Assembly (NCBI GenBank): GCA_016181525.1
Contig: JACOZD010000012.1
Span: forward strand, 1-40,931
Direction of reading: 5' to 3'
Length of the DNA: 40,931 bases
Origin: Candidatus Tayloriibacteriota bacterium
Lineage (GTDB): Bacteria > Patescibacteriota > Minisyncoccia > Phycocordibacterales > JACOZD01
Shown here: in pieces, positions 16,115 through 24,820 of the stretch
Layout: the number at the start of each line of letters is the position of its first letter
How positions within the stretch are numbered: position 1 is the first letter of the stretch
The notes under the pieces: model-generated
What the model was told of the DNA's origin: nothing
Seen by the model: only the letters and a program-made list of their open reading frames with translations
Database searches by the model: none
Program-made: the position numbers and the translations under genes

Positions 16115-17113
16115 CTATTCTTTCAATTTTTTTCTTATTTCCCCGAGGATTTTTTCTCCGATTTCTTTGTTCTCGCGCAGGAACTGGCGGGTGGCGTCGT
16201 AGCCTCGGCCGAGCTTTACCTCACCGAACTGGTATGAGGTGCCCGATTTGGCGATAATGCCCATCTTCTCTCCCAGAGCAATCATCTCACCCTCGCGCGA
16301 GATGCCTTCGTTGTACATGAGGTCGAACTCCGTTTGTTTGAAGGGCGCCGCCACTTTGTTCTTAACCACCTTGGCTCTGATTCGCGAACCCATCACTTCC
16401 TCGCCTTTCTTTATCTGGGCGATGCGGCGCACGTCGATTCGCACCGAGGTGTAGAACTTAAGCGCTTTCCCCCCGGGAGTTGTTTCGGGATTTCCCCAGA
16501 GGACACCTATCTGCATGCGTATCTGGTTTATGAAAACAATGATTGTTTTTGACTTTGCGGCGATAGCCGTCAGTTTTCGGAGAGCTTGCGACATGAGCCG
16601 GGCTTGTTTGCCGACATGTTGGGCCCCCATCTCTCCCTCAATTTCGTCTTTGGGAGTGAGAGCGGCCACCGAGTCCACCACAATGGCATCGATTTTGCCG
16701 GAGCGAACCAGACTCTCAACGATCTCTAGAGCTTGCTCGCCGGTGTCGGGTTGGGAGATGAGGAGTTCCTCGATTTTAACGCCGAGCTTGCGGGCGTACT
16801 CCGGGTCCATGGCGTGCTCGGCGTCGATGTAGGCGGCGATGCCGCCGCGTTTTTGGGCCTCGGCCACCACGTGCAGAGCCAGGGTAGTTTTACCGCTCGA
16901 CTCCGGACCGAAGATTTCGATAATCCGCCCGCGCGGGAGTCCTCCCACCCCCAGCGCGGCGTCGAGTCCGATGGAGCCGGTCGGGATGGCATTGACGTCC
17001 ACCCGCGGTTTATCCCCGAGTTTCATGATGGCTTCCTCGCCAAACTTGGTCTGGATTTCGCGGATGGTGGCGGAGATATCGGGTTTGCTTAAGACGTTGG
17101 TTTTTTTGGACAT
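16115..17113 (-). CDS. recA: Recombinase RecA
   Basis: RecA is the ATP-dependent strand-exchange protein of homologous recombination. The 332 residues carry Walker A GPESSGKT at 69-76, [23 protein letters not shown], and the DNA-binding [10 protein letters not shown] / [18 protein letters not shown] loops. The start is the ATG at 17113, giving MSKKTNVL; the reading from a TTG eight codons upstream would include the promoter. The C-terminal tail is short. A TATACT lies 10 nt upstream. I see no SOS-type operator. Confidence 0.96.
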   Translation of the reverse strand: MSKKTNVLSKPDISATIREIQTKFGEEAIMKLGDKPRVDVNAIPTGSIGLDAALGVGGLPRGRIIEIFGPESSGKTTLALHVVAEAQKRGGIAAYIDAEHAMDPEYARKLGVKIEELLISQPDTGEQALEIVESLVRSGKIDAIVVDSVAALTPKDEIEGEMGAQHVGKQARLMSQALRKLTAIAAKSKTIIVFINQIRMQIGVLWGNPETTPGGKALKFYTSVRIDVRRIAQIKKGEEVMGSRIRAKVVKNKVAAPFKQTEFDLMYNEGISREGEMIALGEKMGIIAKSGTSYQFGEVKLGRGYDATRQFLRENKEIGEKILGEIRKKLKE

Positions 17114-17123
17114 GAATAAAGTG

Positions 17124-17129
17124 AGTATA
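17124..17129 (-). promoter_or_regulatory. -10 box of recA
   Basis: On the minus strand TATACT lies 10 nt before the recA ATG. The region is preceded by GTCAAAAGTCAAAAT-type words also found at 14063. Confidence 0.45.
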
Positions 17130-17147
17130 TAATTCAAAGGTCAAAAG

Positions 17148-17516
17148 TCAAAATAATTTGTACGTGAGCTCCAGAATTTTTTGAGTCTTGCGGCCGAACT
17201 TGTCTTCGGCTTCAATTTTTACCGCGTTGTAACCGGCAAGGAGCATAACGTCATCTTTGAACTGTCCCTCCCTGTCAACGAAGATTTTCCGGTCGTTCAG
17301 GGAGATATCGGATATGCGTTTAGCTATACCGCGGATAGTGACAGGAGATTCGGCGAAGACAGCGCCATTCAGTGGACTTTGAATGATAATCTCCGGCCCG
17401 CGCCTTAAGTTTCTGGTTTGATAAAGGGAGTAGACAACGATAAACAGGATTGACAGGCCAACTCCGAGACGCTTGAGCAGTCTGCGCGGTTCGCCTGGGG
17501 AAATAGACCGTCTCAT
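17148..17516 (-). CDS. Membrane-anchored Ig-like domain protein
   Basis: The 122 residues have a basic N-terminus, one hydrophobic segment (LGVGLSILFIVVYSLYQT, ~17-34) and then a single beta-rich domain. PEIIIQSPLNGAVFAESPVT with IRGIAKRISDISLNDRKIF and FKDDVMLLAGYNAVKIEAED match the glucodextranase-B-like bacterial Ig unit. It is probably an extracytoplasmic anchored domain of unknown partner. Its ATG overlaps the ftsK stop (ATGA), so it is co-expressed with ftsK. Confidence 0.7.
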   Translation of the reverse strand: MRRSISPGEPRRLLKRLGVGLSILFIVVYSLYQTRNLRRGPEIIIQSPLNGAVFAESPVTIRGIAKRISDISLNDRKIFVDREGQFKDDVMLLAGYNAVKIEAEDKFGRKTQKILELTYKLF

Positions 17517-19636
17517 ATTACCCTGCGCTCTCCGTCAGCGCCGAAGATTTCGCCCGTCTTGCCGACAATCACTGCTCGAGCTTTGGCGCCTCCTTCGCCC
17601 GGCCCGATTATCCCTCGTTCTTCGAGCATGTCCATGATGCGAGCCGCCCGGGCGTAACCGATGCGGAGTTTCCTCTGAAGGTAAGAGGTAGAGGCCTTGC
17701 CGGCCTGGATGACTGTTTGTCTGGCCTCTTCGTAAAGTTCGTCGTCCCCGGCGTCCTCACCGGCGCTCTCCTCGGGGAAAAAGGTACTGCCCTCGGCGAA
17801 GTTTATTTCGGGAGGCGTTTCTTCCGCGTAGTTTTCGGCAAAGTACTTGACGACCCGTTTGACTTCTGACTCGGAGATAAAAGGCGACTGAATGCGCACC
17901 GGCTTGCCGGCCTCGGCGGAGAGATAGAGCAGGTCGCCGGCGCCGAGAAGCTTCTCGGCGCCGGCGGTGTCGAGAATGGTTCGGGAGTCGACTTGCGAGG
18001 CCACCTGGAGAGCCAATCGGGTAGGAATATTGGCTTTGATGAGACCGGTAATGACGTTTACGCTAGGCCTCTGGGTGGAGAGAATGAGATGAATGCCGAC
18101 CGCTCGAGACATCTGGGCCAAGCGGACCACCGCCGCCTCAAGCTCTCTGGGATAGGTGCTCATGATATCAGCCAGCTCGTCGATGATGATGACGATATAA
18201 GACATTCGCTCCACTCCTCTCTCGTCTCGGCCGGCGGCAAGGAGAGGAGAGAGGACGTTTCGATGATAAGACTGGATGTCTCTGACCGAGTCGTTCTCGA
18301 GGATGTCGTAGCGCCGCTCCATCTCCCTAGCCGCCCACTTCAAAGCCAGAATAGCTTTTTTGGGGTCTGTCACCACGGGTGTCAGGAGGTGAGGGATGCG
18401 GTTGTAGAGAGTCAGTTCCACTCTTTTGGGGTCTATCATGATGAACTTCAGGTTCTCCGCCGCGTTGCGGTAAAGGAGGGAGGTGATGATGCCGTGGATG
18501 GCCACCGATTTGCCGGAGCCGGTGGCGCCGGCGATGAGGAGATGCGGCATTTTGCCGAGATTGGCAAAATGAATATTGCCAGCCACTCCTTTGCCCAAAG
18601 CGATGAGAAGCGACGCCTCCGATTCGCGGTACTCCGGGGCGGAAAGAAGAGTGCCCAAGCCAACTAGCGTTTTGGTGCTGTTCGGAATCTCGATGCCGAC
18701 GAGCGACTTGCCGGGAATGGGCGCCTCGATGCGGATGGGGTGGGCGGCCAAGGAGAGAGAAAGGTCATTCTGCAGGGCAACGATGCGGGAGAGTTTGACT
18801 CCTTCGGCGGGCTTCAAGGCGTAGCGGGTAACCGAGGGGCCGATGGTTATCTCGTCCATCTCGACAGAGATGCCGAAGTTCTGGAGAGTGCGTTTGATGA
18901 TGTTTGAGTTGGTCTTAATGTCACCCACTCCCGGTTTGCCGCGGTCAACCTCCAACAAGTCCAAGGGGGGAGGAATAAACTTTTTTCGAGTGGCGGCAGT
19001 GGTTTTGGAAGAAATTTTGTCTTTGTCTGCCGGCTCTCGTTCTGTCTCTCTCCCCGCGGCGGGAGTGATATCAATTTCTCTTTGATAGAGTTCATCGGCC
19101 GTCGGTTCGGCTTCTCTGCGCGTCTCCGTCTCTTTGTCCCGCTTTTTCCGGGAGAAGGAGAAAGTCGGCAGCGACAGACTGGTGTCGAAAGTGATGAGAA
19201 TCGATACCAAGAAAGCCGCCCCGAGGAGAGCCACCGGAACATAAATGTCAAAGAGAGCCACAAGCGGGGAAGAGATGGCTTTGCCAATAAGGCCGCCCTG
19301 ACCTTTCCATAAGGTGCCGATAAAGCCGACGCCCGCCGAGACAAACAGCGCCGCTCCGAGGATCTTGGTCTTCAAGGTTCGCTCCATTTTGGAGAGAAAG
19401 GCGCCGCCCAGGAAAAGCGAAATGACGGGGAGAAGAAAATAGCCGGAGCCGAAGAGACGGGAGAGAAGTTTGTACGAGAGTTCCCCGACCATCCCGGCGA
19501 ATCCCAGAGCCGAGAGAACGAAGAAGAGAAAGCAGAAAAAGAAAAAGAAACTCAAAATTGAGCCGACGGTTTCCTCCTTTAAACCGCCAAGAAGAGACGG
19601 CCATTCGTTATCCTTATTTTTGCTTTTTCTCCCCAC
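17513..19636 (-). CDS. ftsK: DNA translocase FtsK/SpoIIIE
   Basis: FtsK pumps chromosome ends through the division septum. The 707 residues contain an N-terminal block of about four membrane helices, a charged linker, alpha/beta motor domains with Walker A GATGSGKS (from residue 370), Walker B VIIIDELADIM, LILSTQRPSVNVITGLIKAN, and a C-terminal gamma winged helix (STSYLQRKLRIGYARAARIM). The GTG start at 19636 follows a -10-like TATGATAAAAT. It is divergent from the regulator gene at 19774. Confidence 0.95.
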   Translation of the reverse strand: MGRKSKNKDNEWPSLLGGLKEETVGSILSFFFFFCFLFFVLSALGFAGMVGELSYKLLSRLFGSGYFLLPVISLFLGGAFLSKMERTLKTKILGAALFVSAGVGFIGTLWKGQGGLIGKAISSPLVALFDIYVPVALLGAAFLVSILITFDTSLSLPTFSFSRKKRDKETETRREAEPTADELYQREIDITPAAGRETEREPADKDKISSKTTAATRKKFIPPPLDLLEVDRGKPGVGDIKTNSNIIKRTLQNFGISVEMDEITIGPSVTRYALKPAEGVKLSRIVALQNDLSLSLAAHPIRIEAPIPGKSLVGIEIPNSTKTLVGLGTLLSAPEYRESEASLLIALGKGVAGNIHFANLGKMPHLLIAGATGSGKSVAIHGIITSLLYRNAAENLKFIMIDPKRVELTLYNRIPHLLTPVVTDPKKAILALKWAAREMERRYDILENDSVRDIQSYHRNVLSPLLAAGRDERGVERMSYIVIIIDELADIMSTYPRELEAAVVRLAQMSRAVGIHLILSTQRPSVNVITGLIKANIPTRLALQVASQVDSRTILDTAGAEKLLGAGDLLYLSAEAGKPVRIQSPFISESEVKRVVKYFAENYAEETPPEINFAEGSTFFPEESAGEDAGDDELYEEARQTVIQAGKASTSYLQRKLRIGYARAARIMDMLEERGIIGPGEGGAKARAVIVGKTGEIFGADGERRVI

Positions 19637-19690
19637 TCGTTCATTTTATCATACGCCGGCCAGATATTTCGGATATTTTGGTTCTCTACT

Positions 19691-19794
19691 TTGACAAGGA
19701 CATTTGCGTCCCTATAATGGACATTATCATAAAGACTATAAAAGACATTTAAAGGACATTTATTAAAGACACTATGGACGATAAAAAGGACATC
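19691..19794 (+). promoter_or_regulatory. Promoter with repeated GGACATT operator-like motifs
   Basis: TTGACA (19691-19696) and TATAAT (19713-19718) are separated by 16 nt, a near-consensus promoter. GGACATT or close variants start at 19698 (between -35 and -10), 19719, 19743, 19754, 19767, 19776 (partial) and 19788. The last two are inside or at the start of the coding region, and another lies at 19914. Such clustering over a promoter of a DNA-binding protein gene is what autoregulation looks like; the binding itself is inference. Confidence 0.65.
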
Positions 19795-20478
19795 AGTTTT
19801 ATATACTCCAAGTCAGAGAGGATATCGAGCGCCCTCCATCTTCTGTCTAGGACGTTCCATGATGAGGAGCCGCTCCGCCGAGAGATGAGAGAGATGGGTC
19901 TTGGTCTCATAAAGGACATTCTTAGTCTGTTTGGAGGTGTTTTTCCGAGACTCGAGGATGGTATATCTCAAATTTTTTCCAGAGTGGACGGGATTTTATC
20001 TTTATGCAGGATGGCCCGAGTCTGCGAGATGATGAACGAGACCAACTTTGAAATAATGTTCAAGGAGCTTATGGCCTTCAAGTTAAAATTGAGCGAGGCG
20101 GTCTCGAGGGGAGAGTCTCACGGCTTTCTGCTTTCCTCCGACTTTTTCGGGGCGGGCTATCCTCCCCCCGGAGCTCTCCCGCCGACTAAGACTCCAAGCG
20201 CCGTCCGGCCGGCTCTAGGCGAAAATTCCCTTAATTTGAGCCATAATTTGAAACAGAAATCCATGCCAGTCTCCTCCATTGAAAAGAAAGAGAAAAGACG
20301 CGAGACAGTCTTGAATCTCCTCAAGAAAATGAGGGAGGTTACGGTTAAAGACGTCGCTCAAGTGCTCTCCGGATGCAGTGAAAAAACCATTCAGAGAGAC
20401 CTCCTTGAGCTGGTAGAGAGCGGAGTGCTTAAAAAGAACGGAGAGAGGCGCTGGAGCCGTTACTCCCTTCCTCTTTAG
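19774..20478 (+). CDS. Winged-helix (DeoR-like) putative transcriptional regulator
   Basis: The 234 residues start with a helical N-terminal half (SKSERISSALHLLSRTFHDE, LGLIKDILSLFGGVF) that may bind a partner or oligomerise. A Pro/Ser-rich linker (~130-165) follows, then a C-terminal winged helix: REVTVKDVAQVLSGCSEKTI with QRDLLELVESGVLKKNGERR is the DeoR/FaeA-type recognition pattern. The promoter carries many copies of GGACATT, consistent with self-control. It is divergent from ftsK, so it could also affect ftsK. Its ligand and targets are unknown. Confidence 0.7.
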   Translation: MDDKKDISFIYSKSERISSALHLLSRTFHDEEPLRREMREMGLGLIKDILSLFGGVFPRLEDGISQIFSRVDGILSLCRMARVCEMMNETNFEIMFKELMAFKLKLSEAVSRGESHGFLLSSDFFGAGYPPPGALPPTKTPSAVRPALGENSLNLSHNLKQKSMPVSSIEKKEKRRETVLNLLKKMREVTVKDVAQVLSGCSEKTIQRDLLELVESGVLKKNGERRWSRYSLPL

Positions 20479-20667
20479 ATAAAAGTGTTGTCGAATCAGA
20501 TTTCAGGTCAGGTTTTTGACGCAATCACGCTATTTTTCTTCTTGACGCAGCGACTGGAGAGTATTGTGAGCCTTAAAAGCGCCCATTTTGGTTGACTTTG
20601 CCCGAAGGCAGTGTAAAAATCACGAGGTTGTGGCTAAACCGCGTTTTTAGTTATCCACAACGAATTT

Positions 20668-20696
20668 TTGCAGGCATCTCCGTTGCCAGATATAAT
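20668..20696 (+). promoter_or_regulatory. Promoter of the S-layer-like gene
   Basis: TTGCAG (20668-20673) and TATAAT (20691-20696) have 17-nt spacing. The expected 5' UTR is about 345 nt, exceptional in a window where most genes look leaderless. Confidence 0.6.
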
Positions 20697-20966
20697 CTTT
20701 TCTAAGAGTGTCAGGTGAGCGTGTGTCTCTCTGCGCTCGTTTCTGGCTTTTTGGAAAAACTTGGTTTTACCGGACGAGAGTTTTGAAAAGGGACATTGAA
20801 AACTGAATATTCCATGTTCAACAGTATTCAACAGTATATAGAACCTGAAAACGCCGCATGGCGTTTCATCAAGAATTTTCTGAAACTCGGTCCAAATTAT
20901 CAAAACTAAATCTCGAGGAGTGAAGTCGAAAGAAACTCTTCAAGTTTAGTCAAACGGGCGCTTTGA

Positions 20967-21006
20967 GATATTTAAATATTTAAAAATATTTAAACATTTA
21001 AATATC
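20967..21006. repeat. AT-rich inverted repeat before the S-layer-like gene
   Basis: GATATTTAAAT and ATTTAAATATC are exact reverse complements (11 bp) enclosing further ATTTAAA words. It lies 41 nt before the start codon. Confidence 0.7.
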
Positions 21007-21047
21007 GCGGAGTCGTTCGATTAAAAAATTAAAAGCTAACCATATAT

Positions 21048-24000
21048 ATGAGTCATTTAAAAGAATCTAAAGCCACGAAGTTGGTGGCAGGGCTTGTGGG
21101 AGTAACCATGACCCTTTCGCTCTTTGTGGGTTTGGGAGCGTTGACGGCTTCGGCGCAGGGCATTTCGGCGACCGAACTCGTTAACCTTCTTATCAGTCTC
21201 GGCATTATCCCGCCGGACAAGGCAGACCTCGCTCGGCAAGCGGTCGGCGCGGGCGGTCCTCCCTCGGGCGGCTTCACCTTCACCCGTAACCTCTCACTTG
21301 GTTCGCGCGGCACGGACGTGATGCGGCTTCAGGAGGCGCTAAACAGAGACGCGGCCACACGAGTATCGGTCTCCGGCGCCGGTTCGCCCGGCAACGAGAC
21401 CACCTACTTCGGTCCCGCGACCAAACGGGCGGTCATCAAGTTCCAGATTAAGTACAGCATCTCTCCGGCGGTCGGTTTTGTCGGTTCGCTGACGAGGGGT
21501 CAACTTAATTTGCTTGCTGGCGGTCCGACTCCGCCCCCGCCCCCTCCTCCGCCAGGACCCACTCCGCCTCCGCCTTCACCAGGCACGGGAGTGACGATAA
21601 CCAAGAGTCCGGACCAGCCCACCGGGACGCAGGCGCCTGAAAACGCCGCCCGCGTGCCCTTCACTAAGTTCACGCTCACGGCCGGCACTGACGGCGACGT
21701 CGTTATTGACAGCGTGCGCGTTGAGCGCGGCGGCCTCGGCGCTGACGCGGCTTTCACAGGCGTAGTGCTTATTGACCAAGATAACAAGCAACTCGGCAAT
21801 TCCAAGACCTTGGACTCCAATCACCAGGCGAATGTCGGCGAGAAAGTCACCATTCCTCGCGGCACCACCAAAACCTTCACAGTGGCGGGCAATATGGCTG
21901 CGAATAATGATGCTCGCGATGGTCAGGATGTATCCTTCCGCGTTGTGAGCATTAACACCAGCGCCACGGTTTCCGGCTCTCTTCCGGTTGAAGGTATCAC
22001 TCGTCGAATCAACTCCACTCTCTCCCTCGGCAGTGTAACGATGGCTGTTGGTTCTCTCGACCCGGGCGCGGCCGCCACCAAGAACGTGGGGGAGACCGGT
22101 ATCAATTTCTCGGCCATCAAAATCACGGCCGGCACGGCAGAAAAGATTCGGCTCCATTCAATCCGCTGGAATCAAGCATCATCCGCCGGTTCCACTGATA
22201 TTGCTAACATTGTGACGGTTGTGGACGGCGCTACCTACCCGACCGCCGTCTCTTCCGACGGCAAGTTCTACACTTCTACTTTCGGTTCAGGCATCGTTAT
22301 AGACAAAGGTCTCTTCAAGGAGCTCACAGTGAAGGGTGATTTGACTGGCGGCTCTGGCCGCGCCGTGGCCTTCACCATTGACAAGAACACTGATATCTAC
22401 TTGACCGGCGAGGATTACAACTTCGGTATTGCCGCTCCGGACGACGATATAGCGAGCAGCGGACGGGACATATTCGATGATGATGACACTATTTACTTTG
22501 AGGCCTTCACCGTCACTATTGACACCGGCAGCATCACCTTCGAGAACAGCACGTCGGTGGCGGCTCAAAACATCGCCATCAACAAGACCGACCAGCCGCT
22601 CGGCGCCTTCAATATTGACGTCAAGGGCGAGCGAATCAACGTGGCCAGTCAGGTCTTTACCCTCTCGACATCCGGCACCAACGGTTCAAGCGGCTCCAGC
22701 CAGCGGATTGTCAGCGTCACCTTGGTTGACCCCAACGGGAAAGTTGTGGCCGGACCGGTTGACGCCACAGACGCCTCTTCAGGCACGGTCACCTTTACGG
22801 ACACGGTTGCCTACCCGGTTGGCAAAAGCACCTATAAGCTCCAAGGAAAGTTGAGTTCCGGAGTTTTGAACGACCACACTGTCCGGTTTCAGTTCACTCC
22901 ATCAACAGCTATTACCAGCATCACCGGTGAGACCACCAACAAGGCCATTACCGCTTCTCCGAGCTCTCAAGTCTCTCTGAACATTATGACGGCCAAGTCG
23001 GCGGCTCTCTCCATCAGCGCCCTGCCCGAGCCCGCTTCGCAGACGGTGGTGGCCGGCGCCAGTGGTTTGCTGGTGGGCAGGATTCTTCTCGACGCCTCGG
23101 CCTCGGGTGAGGACCTCAAAATGAACGCCATTCCTCTCGACACGTCTGTGAACTCGAGCACCTCAAACATCACCAAGTGTGTTCTCTACGATGGGAGCAC
23201 CGCTCTCCAGACGGGGTCGAACCAGATGACCTCATTCTCAAACTCTTCGACTTCAAACTTCACCTTCGATAATCAGCTCGTTATCCCCAAGGGTTCATCT
23301 AAGACCCTCGACCTTAAGTGCAGTTTCAACACCTCGGCCAGCGGCACCTACCGTTTCGGCTACTCCGACACCGCCTCGCCGACTGTAACCGGAGTAACTT
23401 CTGGTCAATCCGCCACTCTGACAGAGTTGACCTCCGCTTCCGGACTGTTCACCTTCACCACCTCGGGCACGCTTGCCGTGGCGCTTGATGCCTCCAGTCC
23501 TTCATACGCTCTGGCCAACGCCGGCGGAACGCAAACTGTCTCCGCTCTGCGGATTACCGGCAAGAACGAGCAAATCCGCATTAATGAGGTTGGTTTGCAG
23601 TTGTTCTCCGGCTCTAGCCCTTCCGCTTCAACTACGGCTGCAGATTTGGTAAAAATCACGTTGTGGGATGGGACCAATAAAGTTGGTGAGAAAGTGTTCT
23701 CGCCCGGCAGTTTCTGGGCTTCCACCACCCTTGGCACTTGCACCGGTTGTTCTGAATTGATTGTTCCCAGAAACGACGATAAAGTTCTGACCATTAAGGC
23801 CGAACTGGCCGCTCAAGGAGATGGACTGATTGGTACCCCGGGAGCAGTCGTCGCAGTTGATTGGGACGGTGACGGCTCACAGGGAACGGGAAGCTCGGCG
23901 GCCTCCTCCGGCGGTATTGCCGGCACTGGACTCTCGAGCGGCACGAAGATTACAGCTTATGGCACCGACAGCGCGTCTTCCGGCGTGAGAGTGGTGAAGT

Positions 24001-24704
24001 CGGTACCTTCGTTTGAGAAGATAGACTTCACCGATACTAAACTGGTGGCCGGACGCCGTGACCTCTTCAAGTTCAAGGTTACCGCTTCGGCGAATGGCCA
24101 GGTGGGCATCAATAAATTAACCTTCAGAATCGCGACATCGTCGGCGACATCGCAGATAAACATGATTGACGCTCTTAACGTCTATGCCTACACCAGTTCA
24201 TCGTATAGTTCAGGGTCAGAGGTAACAGGCATCCAGACTGATGGTGCATTCCTCCAGACATCGAAGGATCTCTCTTCAAACGATAATGGTACTCCTAATC
24301 TTTGGGCTAGCGCCTCAACCGACTTAAGCTTCCATCCGCATGATTCGGCCAATGCTTCTACCACAGTGTCAATTCCGGCCGGTCAGACCTATTACTTCGT
24401 GCTTCGCGGTGATGTAACGCTCGCCGGCACGACCTATAACGTCTCAACCCAGCTTCAGGGAGACAACCGCTTCTACACGCCGGCAACCCGTCCATATTGG
24501 GTCAGCGGCGGCGGCGCAACGACCACACTGCTTGCCACATCCACTTACTTCGACAACTCGGCTGATGCGACTCTCGATGACTTCATCTGGAGACCGCATT
24601 CAACCACGAGTAACAGAAGCAACACCGCCAACGATTACTTGAACGGTTATGGAGTGCCGGGCCTTGGAGCAGTTAACACCAATGCTCAAATCCTCTCCAA
24701 CTAA
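21048..24704 (+). CDS. Large secreted S-layer-like surface protein with peptidoglycan-binding domain
   Basis: The 1218 residues have a signal peptide at ~1-37 (LVAGLVGVTMTLSLFVGLGA, cleavage near ASAQG). A peptidoglycan-binding type 1 domain follows at ~80-155, with LSLGSRGTDVMRLQEALNRD and YFGPATKRAVIKFQIKYSI. A polyproline linker (~163-185) leads into about 1000 residues of Ser/Thr/Gly/Ala-rich beta repeats with almost no Cys. Composition, size and anchoring match abundant S-layer-like proteins of Parcubacteria. It has its own strong promoter, a long leader and a strong terminator, consistent with very high expression. The array-forming role is inferred. Confidence 0.85.
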   Translation: MSHLKESKATKLVAGLVGVTMTLSLFVGLGALTASAQGISATELVNLLISLGIIPPDKADLARQAVGAGGPPSGGFTFTRNLSLGSRGTDVMRLQEALNRDAATRVSVSGAGSPGNETTYFGPATKRAVIKFQIKYSISPAVGFVGSLTRGQLNLLAGGPTPPPPPPPPGPTPPPPSPGTGVTITKSPDQPTGTQAPENAARVPFTKFTLTAGTDGDVVIDSVRVERGGLGADAAFTGVVLIDQDNKQLGNSKTLDSNHQANVGEKVTIPRGTTKTFTVAGNMAANNDARDGQDVSFRVVSINTSATVSGSLPVEGITRRINSTLSLGSVTMAVGSLDPGAAATKNVGETGINFSAIKITAGTAEKIRLHSIRWNQASSAGSTDIANIVTVVDGATYPTAVSSDGKFYTSTFGSGIVIDKGLFKELTVKGDLTGGSGRAVAFTIDKNTDIYLTGEDYNFGIAAPDDDIASSGRDIFDDDDTIYFEAFTVTIDTGSITFENSTSVAAQNIAINKTDQPLGAFNIDVKGERINVASQVFTLSTSGTNGSSGSSQRIVSVTLVDPNGKVVAGPVDATDASSGTVTFTDTVAYPVGKSTYKLQGKLSSGVLNDHTVRFQFTPSTAITSITGETTNKAITASPSSQVSLNIMTAKSAALSISALPEPASQTVVAGASGLLVGRILLDASASGEDLKMNAIPLDTSVNSSTSNITKCVLYDGSTALQTGSNQMTSFSNSSTSNFTFDNQLVIPKGSSKTLDLKCSFNTSASGTYRFGYSDTASPTVTGVTSGQSATLTELTSASGLFTFTTSGTLAVALDASSPSYALANAGGTQTVSALRITGKNEQIRINEVGLQLFSGSSPSASTTAADLVKITLWDGTNKVGEKVFSPGSFWASTTLGTCTGCSELIVPRNDDKVLTIKAELAAQGDGLIGTPGAVVAVDWDGDGSQGTGSSAASSGGIAGTGLSSGTKITAYGTDSASSGVRVVKSVPSFEKIDFTDTKLVAGRRDLFKFKVTASANGQVGINKLTFRIATSSATSQINMIDALNVYAYTSSSYSSGSEVTGIQTDGAFLQTSKDLSSNDNGTPNLWASASTDLSFHPHDSANASTTVSIPAGQTYYFVLRGDVTLAGTTYNVSTQLQGDNRFYTPATRPYWVSGGGATTTLLATSTYFDNSADATLDDFIWRPHSTTSNRSNTANDYLNGYGVPGLGAVNTNAQILSN

Positions 24705-24757
24705 TCTAGCCATCTTGTGTCCAGCCCCGCTTTGCGGCTAAAGTGGAGCTGGAGGCT

Positions 24758-24793
24758 AAAAAACAACCCCGACGTACGTCGGGGTTGTTTTTT
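24758..24793 (+). terminator. Strong rho-independent terminator
   Basis: The arm AACAACCCCGACGT is followed by its exact complement and a run of T. Just before it, CCAGC...GCTGG (24721-24752) forms a second hairpin. It closes the S-layer-like transcript. Confidence 0.9.
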
Positions 24794-24806
24794 TATTTCC
24801 GCTTGA

Positions 24807-24812
24807 TAAAAT
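24807..24812 (+). promoter_or_regulatory. -10 box, leaderless type
   Basis: TAAAAT ends 8 nt before the ATG at 24821, directly after the terminator. Confidence 0.4.
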
Positions 24813-24820
24813 GTGGCGTT

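Larger units (their letters stand above)
20479..21047 (+). other. Long intergenic region / 5' leader of the S-layer-like gene
   Basis: This 569-nt stretch holds no convincing gene. It contains two TTGACGCA words (near 20517 and 20544), a perfect DnaA-box-like TTATCCACA (20651-20659) and a good promoter (20668-20696). About 350 nt of transcribed leader follow. The leader includes TTGAAAACTGAATA (20796-20809), also present in the rRNA leader, and a GGACATT (20791). It ends in an AT-rich inverted repeat. A regulatory RNA or mRNA-stabilising leader is possible. An 89-codon minus-strand frame here lacks coding character. Confidence 0.5.

Noticed and set aside
19774-20478. Plasmid replication initiator with GGACATT iterons
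   Set aside because: The flanking genes are chromosomal (ftsK, surface genes) and the motifs overlap a consensus promoter, so operator function is simpler.
20634-20903. 89-codon minus-strand frame in the S-layer leader
   Set aside because: No recognisable family, no start signal, and it lies over the promoter and leader of the S-layer-like gene.
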